Source: Bacillota bacterium (GTDB lineage: Bacteria > Bacillota > Clostridia > Acetivibrionales > DTU013). From it: a DNA stretch of 64,000 nucleotides. Below, in pieces: positions 61,224 through 64,000 of the stretch. How positions within the stretch are numbered: position 1 is the stretch's first letter; each line of letters begins with the position of its first letter. The DNA is taken from contig JAEZCO010000031.1 in NCBI GenBank assembly GCA_023433505.1, positions 132,967-196,966 on the forward strand, read 5' to 3'. The translations under genes and the position numbers were made by a program. A model generated the notes under the pieces. The model had not been told where the DNA came from and did no database searches. It was given only the letters and a program-made list of their open reading frames with translations.

Positions 61224-64000
61224 TTACATGTTAATTAACTTTGATTCCACCAACAAACGCTTGATTGCCTGTGCTGCTTCTGCATAGGTCAAATTTGATT
61301 TTGGTGAAATGGTCGTTGCTGTAGTTCCATTAAAGACATGGGCCGATAGTACTTCTTTCACATAAGATGTTGCCCAGCTTCCTACCAACTTGTAGTCAGT
61401 ATAGCTTTGATATCTGTTTTCGTCTGTCCCAACAAGCTTGGTAATCTTCATTGCTCTTTGATACATCGCCATTGCCTCTTCTCTGGTAATCAGCGCATCC
61501 GGTCTGAAGCTTCCATCCGAGTATCCTTTTACTATCCCATATTCACTTGCAATGAGAATGGCTAAGGTTCTATCACCGGTCCTACTCACATCCGTAAACT
61601 CATTCTCATGGGTTGAGCCTTCTTTGTACAAGCCCAATGCTCTGACAATATACTCAGCAAAATCTGCTCTGGTTATGGCTTTATTGGGATCAAATTCCTT
61701 CGGATTGAAAACTACCAATCTTGAAGCCAAATCGTTAACCGCAGCGTTGGACCAGTGATTTGCAACGGATGCAACAGTTACAGGATTCCATATTACAGAG
61801 TAATTTGAGTTTGTTAGTGAATTTAACTTTGCATACCATTTACTGCCCTTTTGGAATACTTCTGTAGGTACATGGCTGTAAGTTCCATCAGGATTGAAAA
61901 CTATTCCGGTTGTAATTTTGTTTGGATCTACTCCTGCTGGTATTTCCATAAACCTTTCAACATAATTAGTAAATTTATTGATTTCTACCGCGTTTGTAGT
62001 ACCATTTGTCTTGGTCGTTTTTGCTACAATTTCGAATTCCACTGGCGAGAATACAAGCATCGCACCATTTTTTTTAGCCACCTCATTGTATTTTGCTACT
62101 ACAGTTTCATCAAGTTTTGTTATTTTAACTTCAATCTTGATATCCTGAAGTGAAGCTTCGGATATACCAAGATTCTGCGCCACACGGGAAATTGTAAGCT
62201 CTTCTGCCGGTATCAAGTATTCCACATCACTGAGTTTTATGGATACGTCAAAGGTATTCTTCTCGAGCTTCTTTACAATATCACCTGTGAGTTCAACTTT
62301 TACAATTTCTGAATCTGTATCTTCAACCGGCACTTGAATTATATTTCCAGTACCTTCAGGATTATTTTTAATGACTTCTTCAATTTTCCCTTCAATTACC
62401 TTATTGTTAACTTCTATAGTAACAATGGATTTTTCGCCTTCCTTGGATTTCGTTTCTGTTCCTGCGTTTTCCTCTTTACCATTTACAATAACAATAACTT
62501 TATTTTGCGCTGTCGGTGTATTGTTGTTGCTTGGATTACCACTATTCGGACTGCTTGCAGCCGCTCGCGTTACATTGACCGTATAGGTTTTTGTTTCTCC
62601 ATTTTCTGCAATTACAGCTATTGTGATTGTATTAGCGCCTATATTGAGATTGATTGCACTTGATGCTGAGCCGCTATTTACTGTAGCACTGTTGACAGTA
62701 ACCCTTGCGTGACTTTCATTAACCATTGGTGTTATCGTTATACTGCCTGTTCCGTTCGCTACACTTACCATATAAGAAGTTGTTCCCGATGCAAAGGCCG
62801 GGGTCAGTGTTCCATTTGACAAGACCAAGCCACTTAGGTTAGCATCTGCTGATGCTGCTACTACTACTTCCACCGTTGCGGTATGGTTGCCTGCATTCGC
62901 ATAGCCTTCCGGAATTGCTCCCAAGGTTGCTGTGAAGGTATAGCTTCCTGCTACATTTGGGTTATACCCGTCTGTATCTACCCATGTGGTTACAGGTACT
63001 GTTACTGCATTTCCATTTGCCTTTACACTAGTCGGCAATGCTGCCATGACTGCTGCTGCATCGGCATAGATTGCACTTCCTGCTGTACCTGCATTTACAT
63101 TTCCTATTGCATCAAAGCCTGTGATCTGCGTGGGGGCTGCTGCCACCACTACTTCCACCGTTGCGGTGTGGTTGCCCGTATTCGCATAGCCTTCCGGAAT
63201 CGCTCCCAAGGTTGCTGTGAAGGTATAGCTTCCTGCCACATTTGGGTTATACCCGTCCGTATCTACCCATGTGGTTACAGGCACTGTTACTGCATTGCTG
63301 TTTGCCTTTACACTAGTCGGCAATGCTGCCATGACTGCTGCTGCATCGGCATAGGTTGCACTTCCTGCTGTGCCTGCATTTACATTTCCTATTGCATCAA
63401 AACCTGTGATCTGCGTGGGGGCTGCTGCCACCACTACTTCCACCGTTGCGGTGTGGTTGCCTGCATTCGCATAGCCTTCCGGAATCGCTCCCAAGGTTGC
63501 CGTGAAGGTATAGCTTCCTGCTACATTTGGGTTATATCCGTCCGTATCTACCCATGTGGTTACAGGCACTGTTACTGTATTGCTGTTTGCTTTTGCACTA
63601 GTCGGTAATGCTGCTATGACTGCTGCTGCATTGGCATAGGTTGCACTTCCTGCTGTGCCTGCATTTACATTTCCTATTGCATCAAAGCCTGTGATCTGCG
63701 TGGGGGCTGCTGCCACCACTACTTCCACCGTTGCGGTATGGTTACCTGCATTCGCATAGCCTTCCGGAATTGCTCCCAAGGTTGCTGTGAAGGTATAGCT
63801 TCCTGCCACATTTGGGTTATACCCGTCTGTATCTACCCATGTGGTTACAGGCACTGTTACTATATTGCTGTTTGCCTTTACATTAGTCGGTAACGCTGCT
63901 ATGACTGCTGCTGCATTGGCATAGCTTGCACTTCCTGCTGTGCCTGCATTTACATTTCCTATTGCATCAAATCCTGTGATCTGCGTGGGGGCTGCTACCA
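61224..64000 (-). CDS. SLH-domain surface protein with long tandem repeats, 5' end beyond window
   Basis: C-terminal 924 residues of a large cell-surface protein; the frame is open to the right edge. From the right: at least three and a half copies of a 95-residue Ig-like repeat (VTTWVDTDGYNPNVAGSYTF, then ATLGAIPEGYANAGNHTATV), then a cadherin-like beta-sandwich domain (LSGLVLSNGTLTPAFASGTT), a Ser/Asn linker, a domain conserved with the other SLH protein (VNGKEENAGTETKSKEGE, VERFMEIPAGVDPNKITTGI), and three SLH motifs (ANHWSNAAVNDLASRLV, ITRADFAEYIVRALGL). It is wall-anchored and probably adhesive or structural. A strong terminator follows. Confidence 0.92.
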   Translation of the reverse strand, partial: VAAPTQITGFDAIGNVNAGTAGSASYANAAAVIAALPTNVKANSNIVTVPVTTWVDTDGYNPNVAGSYTFTATLGAIPEGYANAGNHTATVEVVVAAAPTQITGFDAIGNVNAGTAGSATYANAAAVIAALPTSAKANSNTVTVPVTTWVDTDGYNPNVAGSYTFTATLGAIPEGYANAGNHTATVEVVVAAAPTQITGFDAIGNVNAGTAGSATYADAAAVMAALPTSVKANSNAVTVPVTTWVDTDGYNPNVAGSYTFTATLGAIPEGYANTGNHTATVEVVVAAAPTQITGFDAIGNVNAGTAGSAIYADAAAVMAALPTSVKANGNAVTVPVTTWVDTDGYNPNVAGSYTFTATLGAIPEGYANAGNHTATVEVVVAASADANLSGLVLSNGTLTPAFASGTTSYMVSVANGTGSITITPMVNESHARVTVNSATVNSGSASSAINLNIGANTITIAVIAENGETKTYTVNVTRAAASSPNSGNPSNNNTPTAQNKVIVIVNGKEENAGTETKSKEGEKSIVTIEVNNKVIEGKIEEVIKNNPEGTGNIIQVPVEDTDSEIVKVELTGDIVKKLEKNTFDVSIKLSDVEYLIPAEELTISRVAQNLGISEASLQDIKIEVKITKLDETVVAKYNEVAKKNGAMLVFSPVEFEIVAKTTKTNGTTNAVEINKFTNYVERFMEIPAGVDPNKITTGIVFNPDGTYSHVPTEVFQKGSKWYAKLNSLTNSNYSVIWNPVTVASVANHWSNAAVNDLASRLVVFNPKEFDPNKAITRADFAEYIVRALGLYKEGSTHENEFTDVSRTGDRTLAILIASEYGIVKGYSDGSFRPDALITREEAMAMYQRAMKITKLVGTDENRYQSYTDYKLVGSWATSYVKEVLSAHVFNGTTATTISPKSNLTYAEAAQAIKRLLVESKLINM
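62850..64000 (-). repeat. 285-bp tandem repeats in the SLH protein
   Basis: Identical landmarks (TCTACCCATGTGG on the plus strand) recur at 62977, 63262, 63547 and 63832, exactly 285 bases apart, continuing off the window. Copies differ at only a few scattered positions. Confidence 0.95.

Noticed and set aside
62850..64000. CRISPR-like array
   Set aside because: Repeats are 285 bp, coding and in frame in a surface protein, with no spacers.

Overview
The window looks like a chromosomal segment of an anaerobic Gram-positive bacterium of the class Clostridia. Most genes are moderately AT-rich and preceded by strong GGAGG-type ribosome binding sites. There are S-layer homology (SLH) proteins, several YesM/YesN-type two-component systems, CPBP and FtsX-type membrane proteins, TetR/MerR-controlled efflux pumps and a serine-recombinase element typical of gut or soil clostridia. 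No rRNA, tRNA or CRISPR array was seen. The species cannot be named from the sequence.

Layout. 1-3.9 kb: a YesM-type sensor kinase (cut by the window edge), an NhaC-type antiporter and a MazG-like protein. 4-8.9 kb: a five-gene phosphonate/organophosphate-like ABC import operon that includes an alkaline-phosphatase-superfamily enzyme. 9-15.7 kb: MFS pump plus MerR regulator under a promoter with a 19-nt spacer, an HTH regulator with an HEXXH membrane protein, and a LytTR-controlled ABC-2 exporter. 15.4-22.4 kb: a response regulator/kinase/ABC/FtsX permease cluster, a CPBP protease and a TetR gene.

22.8-38.9 kb is a damaged sugar-utilisation locus. Its transcription order was GH42 glycosidase, mannose-6-phosphate isomerase, YesM kinase, YesN regulator, sugar-binding lipoprotein. 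The YesM gene is split by a 7.9-kb integrative mobilizable element (about 26948-34889). Removing the element and one copy of the 4-bp repeat TTAT rejoins the kinase in frame. The element carries a TnpX-type large serine recombinase, a TnpW protein, a MobV relaxase (frameshifted), a sigma-like factor, a c-di-GMP-I riboswitch, five copies of one intergenic palindrome, oriT-like inverted repeats and an AT-rich cargo (TetR plus a macrolide-type glycosyltransferase). The sugar-binding gene is also truncated and joined to a decapitated PHP-family gene.

38.9-53 kb is an accessory stretch: LysR/DUF89, a ferredoxin-like protein, an isolated dxr with actinobacterial flavour, an AbiE-like toxin-antitoxin pair, a decayed DUF6602-like gene, a TetR/ketopantoate-reductase pair and a TetR/DHA2-efflux pair (both with clear operators), a ClbS-like fragment, a CubicO-type serine hydrolase and an SDR. 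53-64 kb: a cell-surface block with two SLH proteins (the second with 285-bp tandem repeats running off the window) around a double-kinase hybrid sensor and a BTAD-type response regulator.
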